This document shows, piece by piece, positions 18,396-27,194 of a stretch of DNA of 64,000 nucleotides. A program made the position numbers and the translations under genes. Within the stretch, counting starts at the first letter, position 1; the number at the start of each line of letters is the position of its first letter. This stretch comes from an uncultured Hyphomicrobiales bacterium (GTDB lineage: Bacteria > Pseudomonadota > Alphaproteobacteria > Rhizobiales > Ancalomicrobiaceae), in NCBI GenBank assembly GCA_903930435.1, contig CAIYYN010000030.1:62001-126000 (forward strand). Reading direction: 5' to 3'. The notes beneath the pieces were generated by a model. The model did no database searches. It was not told where the DNA came from and was given only the letters and a program-made list of their open reading frames with translations.

Positions 18396-19684
18396 CGCAT
18401 CTGGTTGTTGGCCGAACGCTCTCGTTTTGCGATGATCCGGCCATTGCTGGCGAAAGGGCAAGCCACGACTATGAAGAGCGGGGCGTCGTCGTCATTGACG
18501 ATCTGGGCCGGATCGCCTGGTCTGGACCGCTATCTGAACTGCCGGATGTGTATGCCGGACTGCCGACCACGGATTTCGGCGACAATATCGTCACTGCCGG
18601 CTTCATCGACGCTCACATCCACTTCCCGCAGTACCGGATGCTGGCCGCGCCGGGCAATGATCTCATCGACTGGCTCAATCGCTTCACGTTTCCGGAAGAA
18701 AGCCGCTACGGCGATTCCGGCCATGCAGCCGCAGCGGCGGATGTGTTCCTTGACCGGCTGATCGCACACGGCACGACGTCGGCTCTGGTCTTTTCCTCCG
18801 TTCACAAGATCGCCGCCGAAGCCCTGTTCGCCGCCGCTGACGCGCGTGGCATGGCCATCATCACCGGCAAGACCATGATGGACCGCAACGCCCCCGATCT
18901 CTGCCGCGATGATCCGGAGACCGGCGGGCGCGAAAGTCAGGAGTTGATCGATACGTGGCATGGACGCGGTCGAGCGCGCTACGCGATCACGCCGCGCTTC
19001 GCAATTACGTCCACTGAAGCGCAGCTGAAAGTCTCAGGCGAGCTTTTAAAGGCCAATCCAACCTGTCTGATGCAGACCCATCTCTCCGAACAGCATGGCG
19101 AAATCGCCTATGTGAAAGAGCTGTTTCCCTCATCAAAGGACTATACCGACGTCTATGATCACTATGGGCTTCTCGGCCCGACAAGCCTGTTTGCCCATGG
19201 CATTCACCTGACCGAACGCGAATGTGCGCGGCTCTCGGAGACAGGCTCCGGTGTCGTGCATTGTCCGACATCGAACACCTTCCTGGGCTCAGGCCTGTTC
19301 GATCTCGGGCACATCGGTGACGACCGGCGCCCCGTCGCCTTCGGTGTCGCGACCGACGTCGGCGGCGGTACCAACTACTCCATGCTGCATACACTGGGCG
19401 AAGCCCGCAAAGTCGCGCAACTGCGCGCGCGTCGGCTGACAGCCCTGCGCGGGTTCTATCTAGCGACACTGGGCAATGCGCGTCTGCTGCACATGGACGC
19501 CGACGTCGGCAGTCTTTCGGTCGGCAAATATGCCGATCTCGTCGTGCTCGATCCACGCGCAACGCCGGTTCTTGCGGCCCGCGATGACATCTCGGAAACG
19601 CTGGAAGATCGCCTGTTTGCGCTATCGATCCTTGGTGACGACCGGGCGATCGCGGCCACATACGTCAAGGGACAGCGCTTTTGA
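18392..19684 (+). CDS. guaD: Guanine deaminase
   Basis: 430 aa. GuaD hydrolyses guanine to xanthine and ammonia, feeding the XDH encoded upstream. It is an amidohydrolase-superfamily protein with the metal ligands in FIDAHIHFPQYRM, then QTHLSEQHGEI, FAHGIHLTERE, VVHCPTSNTFLGSG and ATDVGGGTNYSML, all characteristic of GuaD. The length is normal. It is coupled to both neighbours, by ATGA with allC and by TTGA with the glycerate kinase gene. Confidence 0.96.
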   Translation: MTHLVVGRTLSFCDDPAIAGERASHDYEERGVVVIDDLGRIAWSGPLSELPDVYAGLPTTDFGDNIVTAGFIDAHIHFPQYRMLAAPGNDLIDWLNRFTFPEESRYGDSGHAAAAADVFLDRLIAHGTTSALVFSSVHKIAAEALFAAADARGMAIITGKTMMDRNAPDLCRDDPETGGRESQELIDTWHGRGRARYAITPRFAITSTEAQLKVSGELLKANPTCLMQTHLSEQHGEIAYVKELFPSSKDYTDVYDHYGLLGPTSLFAHGIHLTERECARLSETGSGVVHCPTSNTFLGSGLFDLGHIGDDRRPVAFGVATDVGGGTNYSMLHTLGEARKVAQLRARRLTALRGFYLATLGNARLLHMDADVGSLSVGKYADLVVLDPRATPVLAARDDISETLEDRLFALSILGDDRAIAATYVKGQRF

Positions 19685-20955
19685 CCCTTGACCCGCGCCA
19701 GCTCCTCAACGACATGTTCTCGGCTGCCGTGAGTGCCGCTGACCCAGCTGTGCTGATCCCCCGGTTTCTGCCCGATCGCCCGAAAGGCCGCACCATTGTT
19801 GTCGGGGCTGGCAAAGGGTCAGCTGCCATGGCGCGCGCCTTTGAAACGGCCTGGGTCGCGGCGGGACATGGCCACCTCGAAGGCCTTGTTGTGACGCGCT
19901 ACGGCCATGGCGTGCCATGCGATCACATCGAAATCGTCGAAGCTTCACATCCCGTGCCCGATGCCGCCGGTCGCGCCGCTGCTGCGCGCATGCTGACCAC
20001 GATGAGCGGCCTGACGTCTGACGACCTCGTGGTTGCGCTCATCTCGGGCGGCGGTTCGGCGCTGCTGGCATTGCCTGCTGAAGGAATCAGTTTCGAAGAC
20101 AAGCAGGAGATCAATCGTCGACTGCTGAAATCTGGCGCGGACATATCGGAGATGAACTGCGTCCGAAAACATCTGTCCGCGATCAAGGGCGGGAGGCTGG
20201 CCGCCGCCGCAGCCCCTGCCCGTGTGGCGACGATCCTGATCTCGGATGTGCCCGGTGATGATCCCGGCGTCATCGCCTCCGGGCCGACGATCCCCGATGC
20301 CACGACATTTGCCGATGCCCGCGCCATCCTCGCCCGCTATGGGATAAACGAGCCCGATGCGGTCATCCGACACCTCTCGTTTGCGGTCGACGAGACGCCG
20401 AAGCCCGGTGATCCCCGCTTTGCGGCCAATTCCGTCTCCATGATTGCGACGCCGCAACGCTCACTGGAAGCTGCCGCCGAAATCGCTCGCGCTGCAGGTA
20501 TCACACCTATGATCCTCAGTGATTGCATCGAGGGGGAAGCCCGCGACGTGGCCCGCGTCATGGCAGGCTTGGCGTTCCAGGTCGTCGCGCATGGTCAACC
20601 GCTGCCCCGCCCCTGTGTCCTGATCTCGGGCGGCGAGACGACCGTGACCGTGCGCGGCAAGGGGCGCGGCGGCCGCAATGTCGAGTTCCTGCTGGCCTTG
20701 GCGGTTGCCCTGAAAGGCTTGGGACATGTTCATGCAGTTGCTGGTGATACCGACGGCGTTGACGGGATTGAAGAGATCGCCGGTGCCTTTATCGCGCCCG
20801 ACACCTTGCAACGCGCACGGCAACGCGGCCTTGATCCAGCCGCCATGCTCGACAACAACGATGGCCATTCCTTCTTTGAAGCCCTCGGTGATCAGCTGGT
20901 CACAGGACCAACCCTGACGAATGTCAATGATTTCAGGGCGATCCTGATTCTTTGA
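19681..20955 (+). CDS. Glycerate 2-kinase (GckA/TtuD, MOFRL family)
   Basis: 424 aa. It phosphorylates D-glycerate to 2-phosphoglycerate. The N-terminal DUF4147 domain has IVVGAGKGSAAMARAFE and VALISGGGSALLALPAEG; the C-terminal MOFRL domain has RGKGRGGRNVEFLLALA and AGDTDGVDG. The start is TTG, sharing TTGA with the guaD stop. Allantoate breakdown yields glyoxylate, which alphaproteobacteria can convert through tartronate semialdehyde to glycerate, so this kinase would return purine carbon to glycolysis. The connecting carboligase and reductase are not in the window. The 3' end overlaps the opposing kinase-like gene by 23 bp. Confidence 0.92.
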   Translation: MTLDPRQLLNDMFSAAVSAADPAVLIPRFLPDRPKGRTIVVGAGKGSAAMARAFETAWVAAGHGHLEGLVVTRYGHGVPCDHIEIVEASHPVPDAAGRAAAARMLTTMSGLTSDDLVVALISGGGSALLALPAEGISFEDKQEINRRLLKSGADISEMNCVRKHLSAIKGGRLAAAAAPARVATILISDVPGDDPGVIASGPTIPDATTFADARAILARYGINEPDAVIRHLSFAVDETPKPGDPRFAANSVSMIATPQRSLEAAAEIARAAGITPMILSDCIEGEARDVARVMAGLAFQVVAHGQPLPRPCVLISGGETTVTVRGKGRGGRNVEFLLALAVALKGLGHVHAVAGDTDGVDGIEEIAGAFIAPDTLQRARQRGLDPAAMLDNNDGHSFFEALGDQLVTGPTLTNVNDFRAILIL

Positions 20956-22555
20956 GCCCGAGGGCTGTTCGGGCCTTCTGGAAGGTTGTCTGCTCGGTGC
21001 CACTCGCGTCGATGCGGATCCAATCCATGCCGCCCAGAGCATATGCGCCTTGCAGGGCAACGACGCGGGCGTCGGCATCCGAGGCATCGTTTGAGCGCTG
21101 GGCCACTCGGGCAAGGAGAATATCCTGCGGGGCCTCCAGCCAGATGCCTGTAAAATCCGCGCCGCTTACCCGTGCAAGCTCTGCAAATGCGGCGCGTTCC
21201 TCGGGGCGCGCTGCAACTGTATCGACAACGACTGACCATCCGGCAGACAGGGCGGCGCTCGCCGTCGCGCGCAAGACCTCGTAGACACGCCTGCTGGCCT
21301 CCGGCGTGTAGCTGTCGGGCGGCAATCGATCGAGTTCACCAACACCGACAAGCGATTTACGGATCTGATCCGATCGCAGATGAATGGCTCCCGGTCGATG
21401 GCCGACCAAAGGGGCAAGCTGTCGCGCGAGTGTCGATTTTCCCGTGCCTGACAGCCCGCCGATTGCGATGAGGCGCGGCGAGGCTCGTTCGAGATCAAGT
21501 AGCGCCAGATGAAAATACCGTTGCGCCTCAGAGAACGCCTCGCTCCGAGCTTCCCCACTGAGATAGGCCGCCTTGGCCGCTGTCACCTTGGCGCGGATGG
21601 CTGCCCGCATCATGAGGAAGAACGGCAGTGCGTCCAGCCCTCGTGCCTGCTCCTGCAACGCCTCGGAAAACGGCTCGCCCGGACCGGCTGTCCGCGCCGT
21701 CGCCATGAGCCAGCCGTTCAGAAACCGGTTTGCCTCAATCCCTCGCCCGCGCTCATCAAGGTCCATGATCAGAAACGCCGCGTCATAGAGAATATCACCG
21801 GTGGCGATGCGATCATCAAACTCGATGGCATCAAACAGCACGGGCCTGCCATCCACGATGGCGATATTCCCCGTGTGCAGATCGCCGTGGGTCAGTCGCA
21901 CAAACCCGCGCTCACCCCGTTCGGCCAGCAAGGACGCAATTGTCGAGAAACGAGCCTCCGCCAAAGATGTCAGCATCTGTATTTCTGCAGACGGAAAAAT
22001 GGCGGGCATGGCGCGGAAGGCGTCATCATTCTGCTGGATGTAGGAGCGCAAATCGTCAATCCACTCGTTCGCTCCCCGAACAGGCGCCCGGCTCTCGGCT
22101 GCGACGACAACGTTGGCAAGCTCATCAATCAAGCCCGGTTCCATCGATCGCGCCGCCAGATGGTCAAGTGTCGCGGCCTCGTCGAACCGTGCCATTTCCA
22201 GCACCCATTCCAACGGTTCTGAATCCGGTGGAACCGTATCCATCCCGACCAACGCCAACTGACCGCTCGGCATCCGTATAACAACCCGAACCCCGCGATA
22301 GATCGTCGGGGCATTCGGCTGATTGATCGCCAGCTCACGCGTAATCGCCTGGCGCCTCAACTCGCGCGTCGAATAATCAAGAAACGGGAATTTGACTGGC
22401 TTCTTGATCTTGTAAGCCTTCGCTGCGGTCAGAAAAACCAAGGCTGCATGTGTATCAATGCGCTTGACCGGTCCGGCCTGACCAAAGGTCGCCGGGTCCA
22501 ACAGAAATGTTGTTACGCGTTCGAAATCAGTTTTCATTTGGTCGTCTTGGGACAC
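20933..22555 (-). CDS. Fusion of aminoglycoside-phosphotransferase-like and P-loop kinase domains
   Basis: 540 aa from a GTG at 22555 behind AAGGA; an in-frame ATG at 22537 is the alternative. The N-terminal two thirds is an APH/choline-kinase-like fold with the catalytic loop HGDLHTGNI (223-231) and FDAIEFDDR (241-249). The C-terminal part is a small P-loop kinase with GGLSGTGKST (366-375). The same architecture occurs in Mycobacterium tuberculosis Rv2004c, a member of the DosR hypoxia regulon next to universal stress genes. The substrate is unknown; aminoglycoside resistance should not be inferred. A perfect FNR/FixK box lies just upstream. Confidence 0.88.
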   Translation of the reverse strand: MSQDDQMKTDFERVTTFLLDPATFGQAGPVKRIDTHAALVFLTAAKAYKIKKPVKFPFLDYSTRELRRQAITRELAINQPNAPTIYRGVRVVIRMPSGQLALVGMDTVPPDSEPLEWVLEMARFDEAATLDHLAARSMEPGLIDELANVVVAAESRAPVRGANEWIDDLRSYIQQNDDAFRAMPAIFPSAEIQMLTSLAEARFSTIASLLAERGERGFVRLTHGDLHTGNIAIVDGRPVLFDAIEFDDRIATGDILYDAAFLIMDLDERGRGIEANRFLNGWLMATARTAGPGEPFSEALQEQARGLDALPFFLMMRAAIRAKVTAAKAAYLSGEARSEAFSEAQRYFHLALLDLERASPRLIAIGGLSGTGKSTLARQLAPLVGHRPGAIHLRSDQIRKSLVGVGELDRLPPDSYTPEASRRVYEVLRATASAALSAGWSVVVDTVAARPEERAAFAELARVSGADFTGIWLEAPQDILLARVAQRSNDASDADARVVALQGAYALGGMDWIRIDASGTEQTTFQKARTALGLKESGSP

Positions 22556-22580
22556 TATGGATCCTTATTGGCCATTCGCC

Positions 22581-22594
22581 TTGATCGCCGTCAA
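22581..22594 (+). promoter_or_regulatory. FNR/FixK box in the divergent region before the unknown gene at 22668
   Basis: TTGAT-CGCC-GTCAA is a full match to TTGAY-N4-RTCAA. On the plus strand GATAAT lies at 22617-22622, so a start near 22629 would place the box centre (22587.5) at -41.5, an ideal class II activated promoter for the gene at 22668. For the minus-strand kinase gene the box is only 26 bp from the GTG, which fits repression, or activation only if the downstream ATG is used. Confidence 0.75.
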
Positions 22595-22667
22595 TGTCCC
22601 CGCCTGACGCCCGCGCGATAATCAAACATCGCGTCGATAGCACGCGTGTGAACAGGAAACGCTGCAC

Positions 22668-23042
22668 ATGAGCTCGACTGAATTGAAGAAAATCCGTCTC
22701 AACCTCGCCCGTGATGCCGCTCATCCGAATGGGTCCAATGCGCGCGGCTATGAATTCGCCGCTCCACTCGACACCTCCGGTCACATCGATGCCGAGGCTT
22801 GGAAGCTGTTTCGGGATCATTGTCGCGTACACCGCTTTTGGGACGGAGACAGCGAGTATGGGCACCTCATGCATCGTCCGGGCGGCAGCTGGGCGTTCGT
22901 CTATGATATTGACGGCCAGGATGATGCCGAAGCCGGCTACCGGTTTGGCGCGCACGCCTTCGTCCCCGGCGAATACGTCTCAATCCGGGATGCGCATGGC
23001 GAACTCGCCACATTTGTCGTCGTGACCGTGCAATCCGCGTGA
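22668..23042 (+). CDS. Conserved protein of unknown function, predicted low-oxygen regulated
   Basis: 124 aa from the ATG at 22668, with AGGAA 9 nt upstream. I recognise no named domain. The protein is soluble, without signal peptide or membrane segment. It reads IRLNLARDAAHPNGSNARGY near the start, then a central HCRVHRFWDGDSEYGHLMH and WAFVYDI, and ends FVVVTVQS. It is rich in His, Trp and acidic residues, and the three His of the central segment could bind a metal. It is divergent from the APH/P-loop kinase gene and stands behind the best-formed FNR/FixK promoter of the window. Confidence 0.8.
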   Translation: MSSTELKKIRLNLARDAAHPNGSNARGYEFAAPLDTSGHIDAEAWKLFRDHCRVHRFWDGDSEYGHLMHRPGGSWAFVYDIDGQDDAEAGYRFGAHAFVPGEYVSIRDAHGELATFVVVTVQSA

Positions 23043-23166
23043 GGCACCCACGCTGAAATGATGTGCGAAATCGGTTCTGTCATGCGGCGATATGCGCTAA
23101 GGGTGGTGTGTTGACCTCGCGTTACCATGCGAGGACAGAATTGCGCAGCCCTTCCGAGATGATCCC

Positions 23167-24849
23167 ATGACCAAAGCCAATTCCCGCACCGGTGCCCGCC
23201 TGATCGTCGATGCGCTGGAAGCCAATGCCGTTGATCGCGTCTTCTGCGTACCTGGCGAGAGCTATCTGGCCGTTCTCGATGCCCTGCATGACAGCGACAT
23301 CGACATCGTTCTGGCGCGACATGAATCCGGTGCATCGATCATGGCGGAAGCAACCGGCAAGCTCACGGGACGCCCGGGCATCTGCTTCGTGACACGAGGA
23401 CCCGGCGCAACGAACGCTGCCGCAGGCCTTCACATTGCGCAGCAGGATTCAACTCCGATGATCCTGTTCATTGGCCAGATCGAGCGCGGCTTCCGGTATC
23501 GCGAAGCCTTCCAGGAAATGGATTACGGCCAGTTCTTCGGATCAGTCGCCAAATGGGTGGCGGAAGTTGACGATGCCGCCCGTGTGCCGGAAATCATGTC
23601 GCGCGCGTTTTACGAGGCAACATCGGGGCGTCCGGGCCCGGTCGTGATCGTCCTGCCCGAAGATATGCTCACGGAAGAAACGGATAAGGTCGCCGCGCGC
23701 GGGTACGAACAGGTCGAAACGCATCCGGGCCTTCACCAGATGTGGGATCTGCAGAAGCGTCTTTGGGCAGCTGAACGCCCCTTGGTCATCGTCGGCGGGA
23801 CCCGGTGGAGCGAGAAGTCCATCCGGCAGTTCTCCCGCTTTGTCGAGCGGTTCAATCTGCCCGTCGCTGTCTCCTTGCGCCGCCAGATGCTGTTCGATCA
23901 TCTCGATCCGCATTACGCCGGTGACGTCGGGATCGGGATCAATCCCGCCCTGTTGCAACGGGTCAAATCCGCTGATCTGCTGCTTGTCGTCGGCGCTCGC
24001 CTGTCGGAAATGCCAAGCCAATCCTATACGCTCCTTGAAATCCCCGAGCCGCGCCAGCAAATGATCCACGTGCATCCCGGTGCCGAGGAACTTGGCCGCG
24101 TCTATCGTCCCGAAGTCGCGATCCACGCAAGCCCCGCCGCCTTTGCCGCCGCGCTTGAAAGCCTGCAGCCACCGCATAAGGAAGTTACCTGGGCCGACTG
24201 GACGGCATCTGCCCACGTCGACTATTTGGCCTGGTCGGAAACGCCACCGCAGATCCCGGGTGATGTCCAGATGGCGAGCCTTATTGCGGCATTCCGGCAG
24301 ACGCTGGCGGAAGATGCGATCATCACCAATGGTGCAGGCAACTATGCCACCTGGATGCATCGCTTCTGGCGGTTCCGGCGCTATCAGACGCAGGCTGCGC
24401 CAACATCAGGCTCGATGGGCTATGGCGTGCCGGCGGCTGTCGCGGCCAAACTCCAGTTCCCGGAACGGCAGGTCATCGCCATGGCGGGTGACGGTTGCTT
24501 CCAGATGACCGGACAGGAATTCGGCACCGCCGTCCAGTTCGGTGCCAATATCGTCGTCGTGGTTGTCGATAACGGCATTTACGGCACCATCCGCATGCAT
24601 CAGGAGCGGGAATTCCCGGGTCGTGTTTCGGGCACGGACCTCATCAACCCGGATTTCGCCGCTCTTGCCCGCGCTTACGGCGGTATCGGTATCACGGTCA
24701 CAGAGGACGCCGACGTGCTTCCCGCGATCGAGCAGGCACTTGCGGCCGACAAGCCCGTCATCGTGCATCTGAAGATTTCGCCAGAGGCCATCACGCCCAC
24801 GACGACGCTGTCGGCAATCCGGGCCAAGGCTCTGGCGGCCAAGGGGTAA
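23167..24849 (+). CDS. Thiamine-diphosphate-dependent enzyme (acetolactate-synthase-like)
   Basis: 560 aa with the three ThDP-enzyme domains. The PYR domain (about 1-165) begins TGARLIVDALEANAVDRVFC and keeps the catalytic glutamate in ARHESGAS. The central domain covers about 190-325. The PP domain has the ThDP motif AGDGCFQMTGQEFGTAVQFG ending near VVDNGIYG. The retained glutamate argues against glyoxylate carboligase, which lacks it, although that enzyme would fit the nearby purine operon. It is more likely a catabolic acetolactate-synthase or 2-oxoacid-decarboxylase-like protein. The true substrate cannot be read from sequence. Confidence 0.85.
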   Translation: MTKANSRTGARLIVDALEANAVDRVFCVPGESYLAVLDALHDSDIDIVLARHESGASIMAEATGKLTGRPGICFVTRGPGATNAAAGLHIAQQDSTPMILFIGQIERGFRYREAFQEMDYGQFFGSVAKWVAEVDDAARVPEIMSRAFYEATSGRPGPVVIVLPEDMLTEETDKVAARGYEQVETHPGLHQMWDLQKRLWAAERPLVIVGGTRWSEKSIRQFSRFVERFNLPVAVSLRRQMLFDHLDPHYAGDVGIGINPALLQRVKSADLLLVVGARLSEMPSQSYTLLEIPEPRQQMIHVHPGAEELGRVYRPEVAIHASPAAFAAALESLQPPHKEVTWADWTASAHVDYLAWSETPPQIPGDVQMASLIAAFRQTLAEDAIITNGAGNYATWMHRFWRFRRYQTQAAPTSGSMGYGVPAAVAAKLQFPERQVIAMAGDGCFQMTGQEFGTAVQFGANIVVVVVDNGIYGTIRMHQEREFPGRVSGTDLINPDFAALARAYGGIGITVTEDADVLPAIEQALAADKPVIVHLKISPEAITPTTTLSAIRAKALAAKG

Positions 24850-24861
24850 CCAGAGCCGATC

Positions 24862-25749
24862 TCACATGCCGAACAAACCTGGCCGGTTTGTCAGATTATC
24901 CAGCGATGACACGATATGTCCGGCCAGTGCATCGCTGACGGTTGTTGCGGGCTGACGTGACCGGAGTATCCCGATTTCACACGGTGGCAGGCTTGGCAGA
25001 CCTTCGTCTGTGCCAAGCGCCCGCATGCCGGGACGTAAGGCCGACTCCGGCAAGACCGAGATCGCCAGACCCGCGAGTACAGCGGCTGACACGGCTGTCG
25101 AATTGTAGCTGGAATAGAGCACCCGGTGACTACGTCCGGTCGCTTCCAATGCCTCCAGAGCCTGCCGTCGCCATGTGCAGGTCGGGCGGCCAAGCGCCAG
25201 TGGCAAAGGGTCGAGTTCGTGCGTTACACCACGCTGCGGCCCCACCCATAGCAACGGCTCCCGCCTGATGATTTCGATATCGCTGCGGCCACGGACGGGT
25301 TGCGTCACGATGGCAAGATCCAGTTCATCGGCCTCGATCATCTCCATGAGCATACTGCTCGGCGCACAGACGACGGTTGCCTCGGCGCGTGCGTGTGAGC
25401 GGGAAAAGCGGGCCAGAATTTCGGGCAGGAAGCGGTCAGCATAGTCATCCGGCGTGCCGAGCCGCACGCGACCGATCAGTTCCTTCTGATCGAACATGCT
25501 CAGCGCTTCGTCGTTCAGCTTGATCAGCCGCCGGGCGTAGGCGAGCAACCGCTCGCCATCATCGGTCATGCGCGACTGTCGCCCGTCTTTGGCGAAGATA
25601 GCCCGACCGATCCGCTCTTCGAGACGCCGCATCTGCATCGAAACAGCGCTCTGCGTCTTGTGAACGGCATCGCCGGCGCGCGTGAAGCTGCCTTCGTCGA
25701 CAATAGCCACGAAGGTTTTGAGCTGATCGAGATCGAGTACGCCTGCCAT
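24862..25749 (-). CDS. LysR-family transcriptional regulator
   Basis: 295 aa from the ATG at 25749; in-frame upstream codons would add 14 residues. The N-terminal winged helix-turn-helix is typical: LDLDQLKTFVAIVDEGSFTR then AGDAVHKTQSAVSMQMRRLE. The rest is a periplasmic-binding-like effector domain. It is convergent with the ThDP enzyme gene (12 bp between stops) and divergent from the DUF1127 gene at 26021, so its target is more likely its own promoter region (25750-25850) or a distant locus. The effector is unknown. Confidence 0.93.
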   Translation of the reverse strand: MAGVLDLDQLKTFVAIVDEGSFTRAGDAVHKTQSAVSMQMRRLEERIGRAIFAKDGRQSRMTDDGERLLAYARRLIKLNDEALSMFDQKELIGRVRLGTPDDYADRFLPEILARFSRSHARAEATVVCAPSSMLMEMIEADELDLAIVTQPVRGRSDIEIIRREPLLWVGPQRGVTHELDPLPLALGRPTCTWRRQALEALEATGRSHRVLYSSYNSTAVSAAVLAGLAISVLPESALRPGMRALGTDEGLPSLPPCEIGILRSRQPATTVSDALAGHIVSSLDNLTNRPGLFGM

Positions 25750-25854
25750 CACCAATCCATCACTGTTTGTGAAGTGATAGATTAGAAACATTCGTTAGAA
25801 TTATCAATCATCACCTGACATGGTAGTGAAATCCCGTCTGCAACCCTCAACAGC

Positions 25855-25882
25855 ACCCGCAAGTCTCCGCCTGCGGGTCTTT
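25855..25882 (+). terminator. Terminator-like hairpin in the leader of the DUF1127 gene
   Basis: ACCCGCA (25855-25861), a 10-nt loop, TGCGGGT (25872-25878) and then CTTTT. It reads as a plus-strand intrinsic terminator, but no plus-strand gene lies upstream of it within this intergenic region. It could end a short unannotated transcript starting between 25750 and 25850, or act as an attenuator before the DUF1127 gene. Confidence 0.5.
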
Positions 25883-26020
25883 TGAGTCGGCTGCGGTGCG
25901 GGAGTGACCCTGGCGGCGGCACACACGCCAACGCCGGAATTGCAAGCTGGATCGACAAGGTTTTGCCGAAGGCGACCAGTTTCCCGGACATCTGCCATCT
26001 GCTCGACAAAGGAGAGCGCC

Positions 26021-26413
26021 ATGACCATCGGTTTCAGCCTGACCACCCTCGGATCCGTTTGCACCGCTACTTTTGCGGCTGCGGCCCGTCGTGTGACTGC
26101 ACCCGTTGTTCTGGTCGCCAAATTCGCAAGCGCCTGTCGGGCCTACGTGAATCGTGGTCAGGTCTTCCAGATGCTGGACATGGATGATCGGATGCTGCGC
26201 GACATCGGCCTCACGCGTGGCGATGTCGTGTCAGTTCTGTCCGGCCCGCTGCACCTCGATCCAACAACGCGGTTACGCATTTTCGCAGTGGAACGGCGGG
26301 CGGGTAATCGCGCTCAGGCCCGCGAACGACTGAAGGAATTGCAGGACATGACTCTCGCTGACATTGGCGTTCCGCAGACGCCAGCCCCGATCAAGGTGGC
26401 CGAGACCGATTAG
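26021..26413 (+). CDS. DUF1127 domain protein
   Basis: 130 aa from the ATG at 26021, preceded by AAAGGAGAG. The DUF1127 motif is seen in the middle: QVFQMLDMDDRMLRDIGLTR followed by GDVVSVL. Short, often arginine-rich DUF1127 proteins are abundant in alphaproteobacteria; some affect RNA turnover and nutrient uptake during stress. The N-terminal residues (GFSLTTLGSVCTATFAAAA) are hydrophobic but not a clear signal peptide. No operon partner is evident. Confidence 0.82.
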   Translation: MTIGFSLTTLGSVCTATFAAAARRVTAPVVLVAKFASACRAYVNRGQVFQMLDMDDRMLRDIGLTRGDVVSVLSGPLHLDPTTRLRIFAVERRAGNRAQARERLKELQDMTLADIGVPQTPAPIKVAETD

Positions 26414-26519
26414 GTTTATCGAATTCCGCCATTGCGACCGAGAACGCCAGCATTCCAGCATGCTCCCGCGTCACGCTTGACTGCGCCTCCCACCCGTTCC
26501 GGCGCAATGGCGGAAACCA

Positions 26520-27194
26520 TCACGGCTTTCGTCCAAACCAGCCGTCGAGCAGCGTCTCGAACGCTTCGGCCTGCGCTGCTTGCGCCTGCCGACCGACGTC
26601 GACGATCTGTTGCAGCATCTTCTCGGCATCCGTCAGTTCGGGTTCGGGCTGGGGCGCGGGTCGACCACGATTGTAGCCACGCACGAACTCACCAAAGGTG
26701 TCATCGGCAAAGGATTTTGGGCCCATCGGATTGGGGATATTGGCGAGCATCGGCTTCATCGCGCCGGTCATGTCGTCAAGTTCCTCACCCGGCTTGGCTT
26801 TCGCGGCAGCCATCGCACCGACCATCATGGCTGCGACCCAGGGCAACATGGCCTTGGAAACGGCCTGCGAGACGCCGGACGATGCCGAAATCTGGTTGGC
26901 GACCGCGTCTGCGATTTCCGTCGATCCAAACAGCTTTGCCGCCGCCTTCGTCGCTGCGTCGCTCGGCTGGATTTTCGCCTGCGGCATAGATGCGAGGAAA
27001 GAAACCCAGTTGGCTGCTGCCTGTGGATCGGACATCTGCCGTTGCAGGATCGCGGCGATCATCGGAAGCATCGCCTCGACAGCCTTTTTTGATTGATCCG
27101 GGGTGACATCAAATGCGCTTGCGAACGGATTGACGCCAGTTTCCTGGCCCATACCTTTGGCGGCAAGAGTGAAAAGCTCCAACAAGTCAACCAT
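26520..27194 (-). CDS. DUF937-type protein of unknown function
   Basis: 224 aa from the ATG at 27194. The segment FDVTPDQSKKAVEAMLPMI resembles the helical repeat of DUF937/YidB-like proteins, which have no established function. Most of the protein is Ala/Met-rich helix; the acidic, proline-containing part (RPAPQPEPELTDAEKML) precedes a C-terminal helix with Gln/Ala repeats. There is no signal peptide. It is convergent with the DUF1127 gene and divergent from the DoxX gene. Confidence 0.72.
   Translation of the reverse strand: MVDLLELFTLAAKGMGQETGVNPFASAFDVTPDQSKKAVEAMLPMIAAILQRQMSDPQAAANWVSFLASMPQAKIQPSDAATKAAAKLFGSTEIADAVANQISASSGVSQAVSKAMLPWVAAMMVGAMAAAKAKPGEELDDMTGAMKPMLANIPNPMGPKSFADDTFGEFVRGYNRGRPAPQPEPELTDAEKMLQQIVDVGRQAQAAQAEAFETLLDGWFGRKP

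Noticed and set aside
20933-22555. Aminoglycoside-resistance phosphotransferase
   Set aside because: Only the fold is APH-like; the fusion with a P-loop kinase and the Rv2004c resemblance point to another role.
23167-24849. Glyoxylate carboligase for the ThDP enzyme, because of the purine operon nearby
   Set aside because: The catalytic glutamate (ARHESGAS) is present, whereas glyoxylate carboligase lacks it.
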